Assembly (NCBI GenBank): GCA_002684605.1
Contig: NYVM01000001.1
Span: 3,951-11,126, forward strand
DNA: 7,176 bases
Direction: 5' to 3'
Origin: Candidatus Pelagibacterales bacterium
Lineage (GTDB): Bacteria; Pseudomonadota; Alphaproteobacteria; TMED109
Below the pieces are notes generated by a model. That model saw only the letters and a program-made list of their open reading frames with translations, did no database searches and was not told the DNA's origin. The position numbers were made by a program, and so were the translations under genes. Shown here piece by piece: positions 7,001-7,176 of this stretch. Each line of letters starts with the position of its first letter. Positions within the stretch are counted from its first letter, which is position 1.

Positions 7001-7176
7001 GTTGTTACAGATGGAAATGGATGTATTGCAAATGATTCTATTTTTATATCAGAAAATCAACTTATAACAGGATCTTCTAGTTTAGATATTTGTGATGTTT
7101 TCAACTGGAACAATCAAATAATTACAACAAGTGGAAACTATAATCAGACTTTTATCAATTCAGCCGGCTGTGATTC
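4052..7176 (+). CDS. Very large secreted multi-PKD/Ig-like surface protein with SprB-like repeat (3' end beyond window)
   Basis: The frame is open from the ATG at 4052 to the right edge (1041 complete codons). An in-frame TGA at 4040-4042 makes this the first possible start. Residues 1-26 are a signal peptide (basic MIKTLKLK, then a Leu/Phe core, cleavage probably after INA). The rest is a chain of modules each opening with a cysteine and often a C-x-G pattern: cysteines 123, 211, 306, 402, 531, 640, 750, 853, 937 and 1014. PKD-like features are YYDFGN (569-574) with a later TYNKAGIYQIELSATN, and CGEHIVGLTVTDSLGC (~710-725). A canonical PKD domain (~853-925) has WYFGDGDSS at 878-886 and HTYNSTGSYNVTL. 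Residues ~945-1000 resemble an SprB repeat (PPYNYSW...LYTLVVTDGNGC), and the last residues match the CD.F.WN...TTSG.Y.QTF.N..GCDS repeat of Bacteroidota surface proteins. The composition is rich in Asn, Ser and Thr. The likely role is a T9SS-exported adhesin or gliding-type surface protein. The sorting domain would lie outside the window. Confidence 0.88.
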   Translation, partial: MIKTLKLKSLLYLLFCLLFSLNKINAQSSCNDSIVSSSSCYLSSNTYTFYSQQSVNGLWWVYDSIGNPLTYTNNNSSISFNFINQGSYEIKFLEPISSCTYNNFIYVTDNPISLSVNNSTTICAGGSIDYNSLSINTTNSSGNVNYNWQTSPSNYSWQGLIPFAIPASETSVTLTATDIATGCFDTKNININYNNTTANPSFNISTALISCPGQNISCTANSINNNLYNYYWSIDGIIQNSGYNGVLNTSILPIDSFVIISLFVEEVSNGCIVSNTQLLNANNPQYAALDTSASHYNQELNSFVYCESDSTILDTLNNPFNILSGVDSVVIDLGAGDSQTYTTSDGFDQFFLNLSESIYSVTLTTYFNGNCLPISISYNFIYNQQLSSVNVNFGTCSSSNLCIGDTVNYLIDPQQFQMPLNAEILWVISCDSNNIDTIIWDYYDVQNNTYLTDADCNPSTADEEYIVFKYLYEESSCGCYFNDNTIGDIYDKFRIIPIFVTACQSNAMTLGLTVYVPPVPTAEFSIMDSVCAPAIVSMYNNSDFGCQNSLNPNYNPSNASYGLLSPTFYYDFGNCIDSVNIPNQTQYLSNNFQTISNTYNKAGIYQIELSATNSCTSVSYNDSISIFPNPNVSFSSDTVCEGISTKFISFTSTKSATTDTISCFPLDKIINVPEGLPISSFSWSMGSSEGVYENGTSNSSENPEFIFNTCGEHIVGLTVTDSLGCDSTYYDTVFVYGSPNADFNFNNFECVGNPTCITDLSTANQNINCYSAQLDLWQWKIRDENNNIIYSNSSTISNNFCDTLVPVCNSSIISSDYEIKLIVTDQKGCIDSSVQVNTIFCNPQANFDNSGVCFDSLNGGTKSFINLSSPQNGVSFKWYFGDGDSSTSISPIHTYNSTGSYNVTLILLGNNCNDTLVKTVEVFDEYLINLTTDTILCYSQNTGFINTIPLGGFPPYNYSWNGPNTFISNNQNINNLFTGLYTLVVTDGNGCIANDSIFISENQLITGSSSLDICDVFNWNNQIITTSGNYNQTFINSAGCD
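6611..6826 (+). other. Canonical PKD domain within the large surface protein
   Basis: Residues ~854-925 follow the PKD plan: an opening strand, F.N.SSP, a tryptophan before YFGDGDSSTS, then HTYNSTGSYNVTLILLGNNC and the closing strand KTVEVF. PKD domains are beta-sandwich modules that act as spacers or binding surfaces in secreted proteins. It is the clearest of the several PKD-like modules in this protein. Confidence 0.75.
6884..7051 (+). other. SprB-like repeat module within the large surface protein
   Basis: Residues ~945-1000 carry GGFPPYNYSWNGPN, then INNLFTGLYTLVVTDGNGC and the closing SIFISE strand. This matches the SprB repeat pattern (PPY.YSW..G ... L..G.Y.v.VTD.nGC) named after the Flavobacterium johnsoniae gliding adhesin SprB. 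The match supports a cell-surface role but does not show that this organism glides. Confidence 0.65.

Overview
The window looks like chromosomal DNA of a low-GC member of the Bacteroidota, most likely a marine or host-associated Flavobacteriales. Three things point there: very AT-rich sequence, secreted proteins ending in type IX secretion system (T9SS) sorting domains, and TAnnTTTG-type -7 promoter boxes with no clear Shine-Dalgarno sequences. No RNA gene, CRISPR array, transposase or integrase is visible.

Left half, minus strand (1-3243): two tandem paralogous genes for secreted multi-domain proteins. The upstream gene (3243 to 1096, 715 aa) has a signal peptide, three copies of a ~109-residue domain I do not recognise, a GCTD...DDGSC calcium-loop-like motif, two fibronectin-III-like regions and a T9SS C-terminal sorting domain. 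The downstream gene (974 to beyond base 1) has a related signal peptide, two copies of the same domain joined by a seven-proline linker, and the start of a sorting domain cut by the window edge. All five copies keep exactly 105 residues between a first and a last cysteine, although the two genes carry different internal indels. This repeat family is the most interesting item here.

Centre (3244-3520): a 277-bp divergent intergenic region. It holds a good candidate promoter for the minus-strand pair with a 16-bp perfect palindrome in its spacer, a perfect 11-bp-arm hairpin followed by a T-run, and a -7 box for the plus-strand gene.

Right half, plus strand (3521-7176): a small four-helix membrane protein of the UPF0114/YqhA family. 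After 33 bp comes a very large secreted protein gene (4052 to beyond the right edge, at least 1041 aa). It is built of cysteine-phased Ig/PKD-like modules, with one canonical PKD domain and one SprB-like repeat near the right end.

Three of the four genes therefore encode exported, probably cell-surface or released, adhesin-like proteins. A shared dependence on Sec and T9SS export is inferred from the signal peptides and sorting domains. No T9SS machinery gene is present in the window.
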